Shown here: positions 24,379 through 31,664 of the stretch, one piece after another
How positions within the stretch are numbered: position 1 is the first letter of the stretch
Layout of the letters: the number at the start of each line of letters is the position of its first letter
Origin: Armatimonadota bacterium
Lineage (GTDB): Bacteria > Armatimonadota > Fimbriimonadia > Fimbriimonadales > Fimbriimonadaceae
DNA: 64,000 bases
Direction: 5' to 3'
Assembly (NCBI GenBank): GCA_016223145.1
Contig: JACRPN010000022.1
Coordinates: 62,001 to 126,000, forward strand
Made by a program: the position numbers and the translations under genes
The notes under the pieces: generated by a model
Database searches by the model: none
What the model was told of the DNA's origin: nothing
Seen by the model: only the letters and a program-made list of their open reading frames with translations

Positions 24379-25650
24379 ATGGTCGCGCTCTACAACCTGC
24401 TGTTTTTCCTGGCGACGCCGATTTGGCTTCCCTGGATGCTGTGGCGGTCATCCCGTCGAAAGGAGAAGCCGAACTGGGCCGAGCGCTTTGGGCGGTACGC
24501 TCTCCGGCCTCATCCCGAGAAAAAGAGGATCTGGGTTCATGCTGTGAGCGTCGGCGAAGTGGTCGCCGCGATGCCGATTCTCGCCGAGTTCCGCAAGCTT
24601 AAGCCGGACCACGAAGTGGTCCTGAGCGTGACCACCAGCAGCGGACACCAGACTGCTCGAGAGCGGGCCTCCGAGCTCTACGACCATTTGGTGTATTTCC
24701 CCATCGACTTCCCCAAGTTCCAGCTCCGGGCGATGGCGAGCGTCCGGCCGAAGGTCGTCGCGGTGATGGAAACCGAGCTTTGGATGAATTTCCTTTGGGC
24801 GGCCAAAGCGCTGGGAGCGAAGACCCTGCTGCTCAACGGACGCATCAGCGACCGGAGCTTTCCACGAGCAAGAAAGGTGCGCCAACTTTACGCGGCCCTG
24901 CTGGGTTTCGTGGACCGTTGCCTGATGCAGACTCAAGGCGACGCGGAGCGCATCACGGCTCTGGGAGCGGGGAAGGCCGAAGTGTTTGGCAACTGCAAGT
25001 TCGATCAGGCGCCGGGAGGCTCGGGTGCGACCCCGGTCGATCCGGCGGTGTTGGGGGCCGAGCGCGCGGATCTGCCGGTGGTTGTGGTGGGTTCGACGCG
25101 CGGCGAAGACGAGGAGGCGTTCGTCATCGAGGCGCTGAGGACGTTTGCGGGGACACTGCCATCAGTCGACAGCCGGATCAGGATCGTGTGGGCGCCACGG
25201 CACTTGGAGCGTGCCGACGCCCTGGCCAGGGCGATGGAAGATGCTTTCGGGAGAGTTGCTCGGCGTTCTGCAGGTGCTTCTGGGAACCCGCTTCTCTTGG
25301 ACACTTATGGGGAGTTGGCGGGCTTCTATGAAATCGCAGAGATCGCGATCGTGGGAGGCGGCTTCGGGGACTACGGCGGCCAGAACCTGATCCAGGCGCT
25401 GGCGCACGGGGTTCCCGTGCTGCATGGGCCGCACATGCAGAACTTCCGCGAGGCAGCAGAAGCCGCTCAGGAAGCTGGAGCCTCGATAGTCTGCGCCACT
25501 CCGGAATCGCTCAGCCTGATGCTGAAGGCGCTGCTGCACGATCCCGCCAAGCGCGAGGAGATGGGCCGGGCGGCGAGGGCGTTGGTGGAGTCCTCCTCCG
25601 GCGCAAGCAAGAGGTATGCCGAGGCCATCGCTGAGGCGTGCGAGCCCTAA
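24379..25650 (+). CDS. waaA: 3-deoxy-D-manno-octulosonate (Kdo) transferase
   Basis: 423 aa GT-B glycosyltransferase adding Kdo to lipid A at the inner membrane. N-terminal membrane anchor (YNLLFFLATPIWLPWMLW), then the acceptor-side motif VHAVSVGEVVAAMPI with the catalytic Glu, VMETELWMNF, LLLNGRISDRSF, and C-terminal GGGFGDYGGQNLIQALAHGVPVLHGPHMQNF. Its presence indicates an outer membrane with lipopolysaccharide. Likely co-transcribed with purC. Confidence 0.95.
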   Translation: MVALYNLLFFLATPIWLPWMLWRSSRRKEKPNWAERFGRYALRPHPEKKRIWVHAVSVGEVVAAMPILAEFRKLKPDHEVVLSVTTSSGHQTARERASELYDHLVYFPIDFPKFQLRAMASVRPKVVAVMETELWMNFLWAAKALGAKTLLLNGRISDRSFPRARKVRQLYAALLGFVDRCLMQTQGDAERITALGAGKAEVFGNCKFDQAPGGSGATPVDPAVLGAERADLPVVVVGSTRGEDEEAFVIEALRTFAGTLPSVDSRIRIVWAPRHLERADALARAMEDAFGRVARRSAGASGNPLLLDTYGELAGFYEIAEIAIVGGGFGDYGGQNLIQALAHGVPVLHGPHMQNFREAAEAAQEAGASIVCATPESLSLMLKALLHDPAKREEMGRAARALVESSSGASKRYAEAIAEACEP

Positions 25651-25799
25651 GCGGCCAGCCCCCTCCCCTCATCCCTTCGCCGACTCGCCGGCTCGCCGAC
25701 TCAGCGGCTCATCCCCTCCAACTCCCCGCTCACCCGCGGGGAGAAGTGGGTCCTTGGGCCTACCTCCTCGGTGTTCGTTGAGCCTGACGCGGCCAGGCG

Positions 25800-25953
25800 G
25801 CGGGCCTGTAGAAACTTCTAGGAACCCGGGGTGGGGCAAAGTCGTTTAACAATGTGACGCATATCCTCCTTCCCCAGCCGGCGCGCTCAGCCCACGAGGC
25901 GCCGGCGACCCAAGGACCCTCGCTCACCCACTCGGCGAGGGTTTCTTTTTTTG
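25800..25953 (+). ncRNA. candidate structured RNA ending in a terminator
   Basis: GCCGGCGC (25877-25884) pairs with GCGCCGGC (25899-25906) around a 14-nt loop, followed 10 nt later by the terminator stem. It lies 270 bp beyond waaA, too far to be that gene's obvious terminator, so an independent small RNA is possible. The 5' end is a guess and no known RNA family was recognised. Confidence 0.3.
25917..25953 (+). terminator. rho-independent terminator
   Basis: CCCTCGC (25917-25923), 11-nt loop, GCGAGGG (25935-25941), then TTTCTTTTTTT. Confidence 0.85.
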
Positions 25954-26040
25954 AGATGGTGGCCCATGAGCAGTGAGTTGTTGAAGGCGGAAGGTGCGAG
26001 CAAAGTCGCACTGTATGCCGAGACAGCCGGTCTCCACCTT

Positions 26041-26104
26041 CCACCCCCTCCTTCCCGACGAGCCGGGACCTGGAAGCATTTACGAACCAAAACGAGGAGG
26101 GGGC
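26041..26104 (+). repeat. dispersed palindromic element, copy 2 (long loop)
   Basis: Arms CCCCCTCCT/AGGAGGGGG. The loop carries TTCCCGAC..CGGGA..GGAAGCATTT, also found in the copy at 52.97 kb, plus TTTACGAACCAAAACG, shared with the copy at 59.86 kb. A mosaic of two other copies. Confidence 0.8.
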
Positions 26105-26128
26105 GAATTCGCCCTTCGCCTTTCGTCT

Positions 26129-26806
26129 TCAGGCGCTACGGCTAGAGCTTCCGGCAAGTGCGGCCGTCACCCGGTCCAGATCGATCGACTCTTCAAAGCA
26201 CAGGCGCAATTCGCTGCGCGGCCTGCCCATGGGGTCGGGGTGGACGTCTAGGACCCATGCGGCAATCGGGTACTGAGGCCAAGGCATCTGAACCGCCACG
26301 CGCTCGCCTCGGGCGAATCGGTCGTCCGCAAGGGCCTTCGCGCCATGTTCCGAAAGGTCGACCAGGTCGGCCGCGCGCCCTTCGACTTCGATCTTGGCCC
26401 CCTCGAGAGCAGTCGATCTCCGCGCGTTCCTGCGCTCCACCCGCTGCCAACTCTCCGGCCGCTCGATCTCCAGGTAATGGGTCTCGATCTGTCGGGCGAG
26501 GATGATGCTCCGAAACCGGACGATCCCTCCGCCCTGGGGCGCCTGCACGAGCAGAGCCTCGTCGACGCGCAAGGGGATATAGGCGTCCCTTTGGAGCGGC
26601 GAGGCGATGAGCCAGCCCTTGGGTGTTTCGGCGATGATTCGCGAACGATAGGTGCTTTCGCCCGTGGTGATCCGGAGCAGGCTCTGATTGCCTAAGACCA
26701 GACGCCGCTTCTTCTGGCCGGTAAGTCGGTGAAAAGCGTAGGCGGCGAGGGCGGAGGCTGCAAAGAGCCCCGCAAGTTCCAAAACCGTGGTTGTTATGCC
26801 GCTCAT
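26129..26806 (-). CDS. membrane-anchored PilZ domain protein (c-di-GMP effector)
   Basis: 225 aa from the ATG at 26806. N-terminal membrane helix (VLELAGLFAASALAAYAF), a YcgR-N-like beta domain (about 40-125), then PilZ: the Arg-rich ERRNARR where c-di-GMP phosphate-binding RxxxR falls, and DLSEHG matching (D/N)xSxxG. Likely couples cyclic di-GMP to motility or envelope function, fitting a flagellated cell. Last gene of a four-gene minus-strand operon, 37 bp after the TPR gene. Confidence 0.85.
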   Translation of the reverse strand: MSGITTTVLELAGLFAASALAAYAFHRLTGQKKRRLVLGNQSLLRITTGESTYRSRIIAETPKGWLIASPLQRDAYIPLRVDEALLVQAPQGGGIVRFRSIILARQIETHYLEIERPESWQRVERRNARRSTALEGAKIEVEGRAADLVDLSEHGAKALADDRFARGERVAVQMPWPQYPIAAWVLDVHPDPMGRPRSELRLCFEESIDLDRVTAALAGSSSRSA

Positions 26807-26843
26807 CGAGTTCACCGTTTTCCGGCGAGTCCGATCGAGGCAG

Positions 26844-28385
26844 CTATGGGGCGGTCTGCTCGGCTTCGAGGGCCTTGCGCGCGTCCTTCAACTGCCGCAA
26901 CGCTTCTCCCAGCGTGATCGAGGCTTGAGCCATGTCATCCTCGGACGCGGTTTGCAGAAGCGTTGTCAGCTCGCTTGTTGATTGACGCAGCAACTTCAGT
27001 GCCAATCCGAACCGATCGTGCGAACGCTGGTTAGCAGCCGGGGCCGTCAGGGCCTCCCAGACTCCGAGCGCTGCCACTGCCCGGCGCTCGATGTCGGCCA
27101 CCGCGAGTTTGACGGCGGAATCTTTGGGATTGGACTTGGCGAGGGGAAGCTGAATCCGGATTTCAGATCCAAGGCCCTCGATGAAAATGGGGAAGATGCC
27201 GGAAGCCAGCCGATAACGGGCGAGCATCGCCGTCTCCGAGGGGGTGGGGTCGGCCTGGGCCGCGGCCTCCCAATCGGCCTTTCCCCCTGAGCCGTTGCCC
27301 TCGAACATCTTGGCCAGCCCGCGCTGCCAAAAGGCCTCCGAATTGGGGCTCTTGTCGAGCGCCTTGCTGAAGTGTTCGATCGCGAACGAGAAGCGGAGCT
27401 GCTTGAGCTGGAGTTCTCCCAGAAGAAGCCGCGTTTCAAAGGCGTCCGGGTCGTGGGCGACGGCCTCATTGAGTTCCGTTAGCGCTTCGTCCGGCTTTCC
27501 TGCACCCAGCCAGGCTCTGGCAGCAAGGACGTGGAGTTCGGGTCTTTCGGGAAAGAGCAGGGCCGCCCGCCGCGCTTCATGGGCGGCTTCGAGGTGGCGC
27601 CCAAGTTGCGCGCATACCTGGATCAGCGCCTGCCTGCGTTCGACGTTCAAAGGCTCCGCGTCGACCGCGTCGCGCAGCATGTCGATCGCTTGCGGCCCTT
27701 TGCCGCCGGCGAGCAGCTTCATGGCGTCCTGAATCACCTGGTTGTTGGGCGCCGGCTTGACGTTGGGTTTGTCTCCGTCTGGCGGCTTCACACCCGGCTC
27801 GGCATCGGGCTGGCGCACCGTCAGTTTGGGTGGGAGGTCTTTGAAGGCAGAGCCGTTCAGGAGCTGGCTCCAGGTCCGCGCGAGGGATTCCGCCACCATC
27901 TCCCCGTTGAACTGGCCACCCACCGCGCCGGTCATCTGCCGGTCGTCCCGCCAAATCTCCCGTCTCCCGTTCAGAAGCCTGGCGGACGCGAGGACCACTT
28001 CGCCTTCACGCCACGCCGTCACGAGCAATACGTAATCGCAGCGAAGCTTGTTGCGCGCGTCTTGGAGCAGATTCAAGGACGGATTTTGGGCAACCTCTTT
28101 GATCTTGCCCTCCTCGATCGCCGCGCGGATCATGGGGTCGCTGAGGGCCCAAACCACCGCAAAGACTCGCCCTTCCTGGTGGATCTCGTTCGCCAGCATA
28201 TTCACGCTCGGCAGGTCGAGCAACCCGGGTTCCCAGTCTCGGCCGGGCGCGCGGTTGAAGACGCGCTTGAAGATGTCCGCCCGGGCCGCCTTCTCGATGG
28301 GAATCTGGGCGATGAGCACACCCGGAACGGCCTGGCAGAGTGCGCAAGCCAGGGCGAGAGCCAGGGCGACGCCTAACGGTTTCAC
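26844..28385 (-). CDS. exported TPR protein
   Basis: 513 aa. Signal peptide (LGVALALALACALCQAVPGVLIAQ). An N-terminal alpha/beta domain follows to about residue 165 (VNMLANEIHQEGRVFAVVWALSD, CDYVLLVTAWREGEVVLASARLLNG), like the nucleotide-free TolB-N/LpoB-type periplasmic domains. Then a Pro/Lys-rich linker and TPR repeats from about 215 to 370 (ERRQALIQVCAQLGRHLEAA; ARAWLGAGKPDEALTELNEAVAHDP; FSFAIEHFSKALDKSP). Function unknown, probably protein-protein assembly in the periplasm. It starts 1 bp after the upstream gene's stop. Confidence 0.8.
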   Translation of the reverse strand: MKPLGVALALALACALCQAVPGVLIAQIPIEKAARADIFKRVFNRAPGRDWEPGLLDLPSVNMLANEIHQEGRVFAVVWALSDPMIRAAIEEGKIKEVAQNPSLNLLQDARNKLRCDYVLLVTAWREGEVVLASARLLNGRREIWRDDRQMTGAVGGQFNGEMVAESLARTWSQLLNGSAFKDLPPKLTVRQPDAEPGVKPPDGDKPNVKPAPNNQVIQDAMKLLAGGKGPQAIDMLRDAVDAEPLNVERRQALIQVCAQLGRHLEAAHEARRAALLFPERPELHVLAARAWLGAGKPDEALTELNEAVAHDPDAFETRLLLGELQLKQLRFSFAIEHFSKALDKSPNSEAFWQRGLAKMFEGNGSGGKADWEAAAQADPTPSETAMLARYRLASGIFPIFIEGLGSEIRIQLPLAKSNPKDSAVKLAVADIERRAVAALGVWEALTAPAANQRSHDRFGLALKLLRQSTSELTTLLQTASEDDMAQASITLGEALRQLKDARKALEAEQTAP

Positions 28386-28386
28386 G

Positions 28387-29691
28387 TTAGTCCGACCCCT
28401 TCAGTACTTGAAGCGCGGCTTTGCAGGCGTCGAGCGCCGACTGCGTTCCGGCGCTGCCCTTCCCAGATTTGATGGCGCCTTCAAGGGCCGAGATGGCGCG
28501 AGTGTAGGCGCTGATCGCATCGGCGGTCTGGCCGAGGTTTTGATAGCACTGAGCCAGCCGCTGGTTGGTACGTCCGGGGTCTGCGCCAGCTTTCAGGGCG
28601 CCTTGGAAATTGCGCGCCGCGCCCTGATAGTCCCCCAACTGAAACTGCCGAAGGCCCGTGCGGAACAGCGTGTCCGCCGTCATGGAGTCATTGCCGCCCG
28701 TCGATCCTCCCGAGTTGCCCTGTCCGCCTGAGCCGCTCACATTGATCTCATAGACGGCAGGCTTTCCGGTGCTGCTCGACCCTCCACGAGCGTTCCCTCC
28801 ACCAACCACCGGATCGGGCCCGTCGGGCTGGCTATCGCCACCGCTGTTACCGCCGCCGGGGTTGGAATTCGCGCCTCCGCCCCCTCCTCCGCCTTGATTC
28901 GGCCGAGTCCCTTGATCGGTGCCCCTGCCAATGCCTGCGTCCGGCCGGATGCCGATGCCCAACGGGGGGACCGAGCTGTTGTCGCCGATTCCAGGGGGGG
29001 AGTCTCCAGGGTTGGTGAGGGGTCCCGGCGCAGCGCCTCCGCCGGTTCCGGGGGCGCCCGCCCCACCCGGTGCCTGAGCGCCGTCACTGGGGTTTGCGGT
29101 TCCTGGAGACGCGCCGGCCGCGTTCGGGTCGGCAGGGTTCTGGATAGGTGGCGAACTGTTTACGGGAGTTTGGGAGTCGGTGCCGCCTTTGCCGCTATTG
29201 GAGGCGACCTCTCCTCCTGGGTTGAGAAAGCCGGCGAGGGCAATGCCCACGGAAACGACCAAGACCGTCGCGGCGAGCGCCCCGATGATGGCGGTCCTGC
29301 GGTCCGGGGCGGGCGGCGCCGTCTGGAGTTTTGCCGCGATCAGACTGCGCAAGTGGGTGACCTTGATCTTGTCGAGCGCGGAGTCAGGCTTCAGGCTCAC
29401 AACACGCTCAAAAAGCTCGAGCGCTTCGGCCAACTGGCCCTCGTGCTCCCGGCACATTGCCTTGAGCGAGAGAGCGGCGACCGAACCCGGGTCCTCCTCC
29501 AGCACCGCTTCGGCGATGAGGCAGGCCTCCATCACCTTTCCATCGTTGAACTTGCGGTATCCCTCCGCGACCAAACCGGCCTGATCGGTCTGCGCTTGGT
29601 CGATGGCCGCCTTTTCCAGCTCTTTGCCGCAACTCTTGCAAAAGTGGCTGTCGATGCTGTTTTTCGTGTTGCAGTGTGTGCAGGTCACCAT
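28387..29691 (-). CDS. zinc-ribbon, transmembrane, TPR protein
   Basis: 434 aa in a clear order: zinc ribbon with CTHC and CKSC pairs (residues about 4-21), cytoplasmic TPR-like helices (about 40-110), one membrane helix (IIGALAATVLVVSVGIALAGFL, about 135-156), a long Gly/Pro/Asn-rich linker (about 160-330), and C-terminal TPRs (TGLRQFQLGDYQGAARNFQGALKAG; QCYQNLGQTADAISAYTRA). So a cytoplasmic sensor-like head is tied to an extracytoplasmic TPR tail. No specific family recognised. Confidence 0.8.
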   Translation of the reverse strand: MVTCTHCNTKNSIDSHFCKSCGKELEKAAIDQAQTDQAGLVAEGYRKFNDGKVMEACLIAEAVLEEDPGSVAALSLKAMCREHEGQLAEALELFERVVSLKPDSALDKIKVTHLRSLIAAKLQTAPPAPDRRTAIIGALAATVLVVSVGIALAGFLNPGGEVASNSGKGGTDSQTPVNSSPPIQNPADPNAAGASPGTANPSDGAQAPGGAGAPGTGGGAAPGPLTNPGDSPPGIGDNSSVPPLGIGIRPDAGIGRGTDQGTRPNQGGGGGGGANSNPGGGNSGGDSQPDGPDPVVGGGNARGGSSSTGKPAVYEINVSGSGGQGNSGGSTGGNDSMTADTLFRTGLRQFQLGDYQGAARNFQGALKAGADPGRTNQRLAQCYQNLGQTADAISAYTRAISALEGAIKSGKGSAGTQSALDACKAALQVLKGSD

Positions 29692-29763
29692 GGGTGTTGG
29701 GCCCTCGTTCGCCTCCGAACTCCGACGGTAATGGCGCCGGGCCGTTTCTCAAGACGGGTCTAT

Positions 29764-30219
29764 CTACCTAAGTACGTTCGAGGAAATTCTACCAGAGCAG
29801 GTTCGGGGGCACCCCCGATGGGTCTCGCGCCAATAGACTTCGCTCAGTCCTCTAAACGGATAGACGCGAAAAGACCGTGTCAACTTCTTGAGTGCTTGCA
29901 CAAAAATGTGTTGAGCCCCCTGCTTGCTGTGCCCGCCAGACTGCCCGATCTCCTCGAACGTCCAGCCCTCCAGCCGCTTGTGAAGCACGTCCATTTGCCG
30001 GTCCGTGAGTCTGGCCTTGGCAAATACGGCTTCGCACTCTCGGCGAAGAAGCGGCTCGTCGCCCCGGGACAGAACGTGGTGGGCGTAAAGCGGCTCGCGA
30101 ATGTCTGCTAGTTTTTGCTTGATTCGGATGCCCCTTTCGGAGTAGAAAGGGCGAGTGTCGTCGCGCTCGCAGAGGCTGAGAAGGGCGTCGGCCAGAAACG
30201 AAAGGTCCTCACAGGTCAT
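29764..30219 (-). CDS. putative HTH transcriptional regulator (sigma-region-4-like)
   Basis: 151 aa from the ATG at 30219. The centre holds LTDRQMDVLHKRLEGWTFEEIGQ..HSKQGAQHIF, the shape of a sigma-70 region 4/LuxR-type helix-turn-helix; the N-terminus (DLSFLADALLSLCERDD) is helical. The frame extends upstream but would run through the promoter and operators, so the ATG is preferred. Preceded by a consensus promoter with two palindromes, suggesting autoregulation. Three same-strand genes follow (two TPR proteins and PilZ), probably its operon. Confidence 0.7.
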   Translation of the reverse strand: MTCEDLSFLADALLSLCERDDTRPFYSERGIRIKQKLADIREPLYAHHVLSRGDEPLLRRECEAVFAKARLTDRQMDVLHKRLEGWTFEEIGQSGGHSKQGAQHIFVQALKKLTRSFRVYPFRGLSEVYWRETHRGCPRTCSGRISSNVLR

Positions 30220-30231
30220 AGCAATCACTCG

Positions 30232-30247
30232 TCTACTATATAGTAGA
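30232..30247. promoter_or_regulatory. operator palindrome O1
   Basis: TCTACTATATAGTAGA, a perfect 16-bp palindrome just downstream of the predicted transcription start of the regulator gene. Confidence 0.8.
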
Positions 30248-30253
30248 TATTCG

Positions 30254-30269
30254 TCTACTATATTGTAGA
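30254..30269. promoter_or_regulatory. operator palindrome O2
   Basis: TCTACTATATTGTAGA, same sequence as O1 with one base changed, 22 bp (about two helical turns) from O1 and overlapping the -10 box. Confidence 0.8.
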
Positions 30270-30290
30270 AGAGGGGACCGGGTTTGTCAA
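30262..30290 (-). promoter_or_regulatory. sigma-70 promoter of the regulator/TPR/PilZ operon
   Basis: On the minus strand: TTGACA (30290-30285), 17-bp spacer, TACAAT (30267-30262). The best canonical promoter in the window; transcript start would be near 30255, leaving a leader of about 36 nt to the ATG at 30219. Confidence 0.85.
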
Positions 30291-30413
30291 CCAACGCCCG
30301 CGAGGATTCGCGCTTTTTGCCGTTGCCTCGTCTTGGTTCGCAAACGAGGAAGAGTCTGGAATGCAAGGAGACGAGGGGATGAGGGGTGGGCTCCCGCCAA
30401 GTATCATTTCCCC

Positions 30414-31190
30414 ATGGACTTCGGGATCTCCGGGCGCGTGGCGATGGTCGCGGCGGCAAGCAAGGGCATCGGGCTCGCCGTCGCCAAGGAACTGGCACAG
30501 GAAGGCTGTCGCGTCTCCATCTGCGCCCGGAATCAGGAAGCTCTCGGAGCGGCGTGCGAGGCGATTGGCGGCGCGCGGGGCTATCTGTGCGACGTCAGCC
30601 GAGCCGAGGACCTCGAGCGTTGGTATGAAGGCACCAAAGCTGAACTGGGCACTCCCGAAATCCTGGTGACCAACACCGGCGGCCCACCCGCGGGGGCGCC
30701 CTCCGAGACTTCGGACGACGAGTGGCAAGCGGGCTTCGACAGCACTCTGATGAACGTCGTGCGCCTGGTGCGGCTGGCTTCGCCCGGCATGATCGAGCGC
30801 GGCTGGGGGCGGTTCGTCCACCTCACGTCACTCTTTGCGAAGGAGCCTTCGTCGCTGCTGGCGATCTCGAGCACGCTCCGCTCGGGGCTGATGGCGCTCA
30901 CCCGCCTGCAGGCCACCGAGCTCGCGCCGAAAGGCATCACGGTCAACGCCGTCCTGCCAGGGCACACGCTGACGGACCGGCAGGTTCATTTGGCGGAGAT
31001 TAGGGCGGGGCTACTGGGTGTCACGGCCGAGGAGGCGCTGAAACTTCAGGCGGAGGCTGCCCCGGTCATGCGCCTTGGCAATCCCGACGAGATCGCCGCG
31101 GCAGTGGCGTTCCTGTGCTCCGATCGCGCCGGCTTCATCACCGGCGCCAACCTCCTTGTCGACGGCGGGATTGTCAAGGGGTTGGGGTAG
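30414..31190 (+). CDS. short-chain dehydrogenase/reductase with altered catalytic site
   Basis: 258 aa Rossmann-fold protein. Cofactor loop reads AAASKGIGLA instead of TGxxxGIG; NTGG replaces the NNAG motif; the Ser of HLTSLF is present. The usual Tyr-x-x-x-Lys stretch reads AISSTLRSGL, so both Tyr and Lys are missing. The C-terminal half is typical (TELAPKGITVNAVLPGHTLTD; VAFLCSDRAGFITGANLLVDGG). An SDR subgroup with an S-N-T-L-R-type motif is known and this looks like it; activity is uncertain. TATCAT lies exactly 6 nt before the ATG (30402-30407), without Shine-Dalgarno. Confidence 0.88.
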   Translation: MDFGISGRVAMVAAASKGIGLAVAKELAQEGCRVSICARNQEALGAACEAIGGARGYLCDVSRAEDLERWYEGTKAELGTPEILVTNTGGPPAGAPSETSDDEWQAGFDSTLMNVVRLVRLASPGMIERGWGRFVHLTSLFAKEPSSLLAISSTLRSGLMALTRLQATELAPKGITVNAVLPGHTLTDRQVHLAEIRAGLLGVTAEEALKLQAEAAPVMRLGNPDEIAAAVAFLCSDRAGFITGANLLVDGGIVKGLG

Positions 31191-31272
31191 GGAATGGAGC
31201 ACCCAGACCCTGTAGGCAAAGCGTCTCGACTGGGTTGCTCAGCTTCAGAACCTCGGGTAGGGCTTTGGGAGT

Positions 31273-31293
31273 GCGCTGGCTTGCCAGCGCTTT
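31273..31293 (+). terminator. possible SDR terminator hairpin
   Basis: GCGCTGGC-TT-GCCAGCGC followed by TTT, 80 bp after the SDR stop. Confidence 0.5.
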
Positions 31294-31607
31294 GTCCCCG
31301 TAAACGCCGCGGCCAGTCCCTTTGGCACGGCAATTCACAATGGTTGCGCCCCGCAATCGCCCAGAACGTTCGGCAGACCCGCCGCCCTGTACGGGGGTGG
31401 CTCAATGCGCAAGTCCGTGAAACCTTTTGGCCGAGACACCTTGTGCTTTCAGCCGGTTCATGTCAAGGCTGCAAACAGGTCGCCCCAACAGGGCCTGTCT
31501 GGTGTGGTTGCCGCGGAACCAGTGCTTCGCCCTTCGCTTCAGCAGGTCAGCCTGTTGGCCCTCCAAGAGGGTTTGGTTCGCACTCCAGGCGAAGTCACAG
31601 GGTCTCC

Positions 31608-31653
31608 CACCCCAACCCCTCCCTCATTTTCGACTTCGGCAAAAACAAGGGAG
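31608..31653 (+). repeat. dispersed palindromic element, copy 3
   Basis: CCAACCCCTCCCT, loop with TTTTCGACTTCGGCAAAAA, then AGGGAGGGGCT. Lies 12 bp from the gdhA stop. Confidence 0.85.
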
Positions 31654-31664
31654 GGGCTCGGAGC

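Larger units (their letters stand above)
25651..26128. other. 478-bp intergenic region with repeats and a possible ncRNA
   Basis: From left: C-rich low-complexity tract (25660-25725), palindrome CTCCCCG..CGCGGGGAG, a structured stretch ending in a strong terminator (25917-25953), and a dispersed palindromic element (26041-26104). No open frame here looks like a protein. Confidence 0.7.
31191..31664. other. 474-bp convergent intergenic region
   Basis: Between convergent SDR and gdhA. Contains hairpin GCGCTGGC-TT-GCCAGCGC-TTT at 31273-31293 (possible SDR terminator) and a dispersed palindromic element at 31608-31653. The middle (31300-31600) shows nothing recognisable. Confidence 0.65.
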
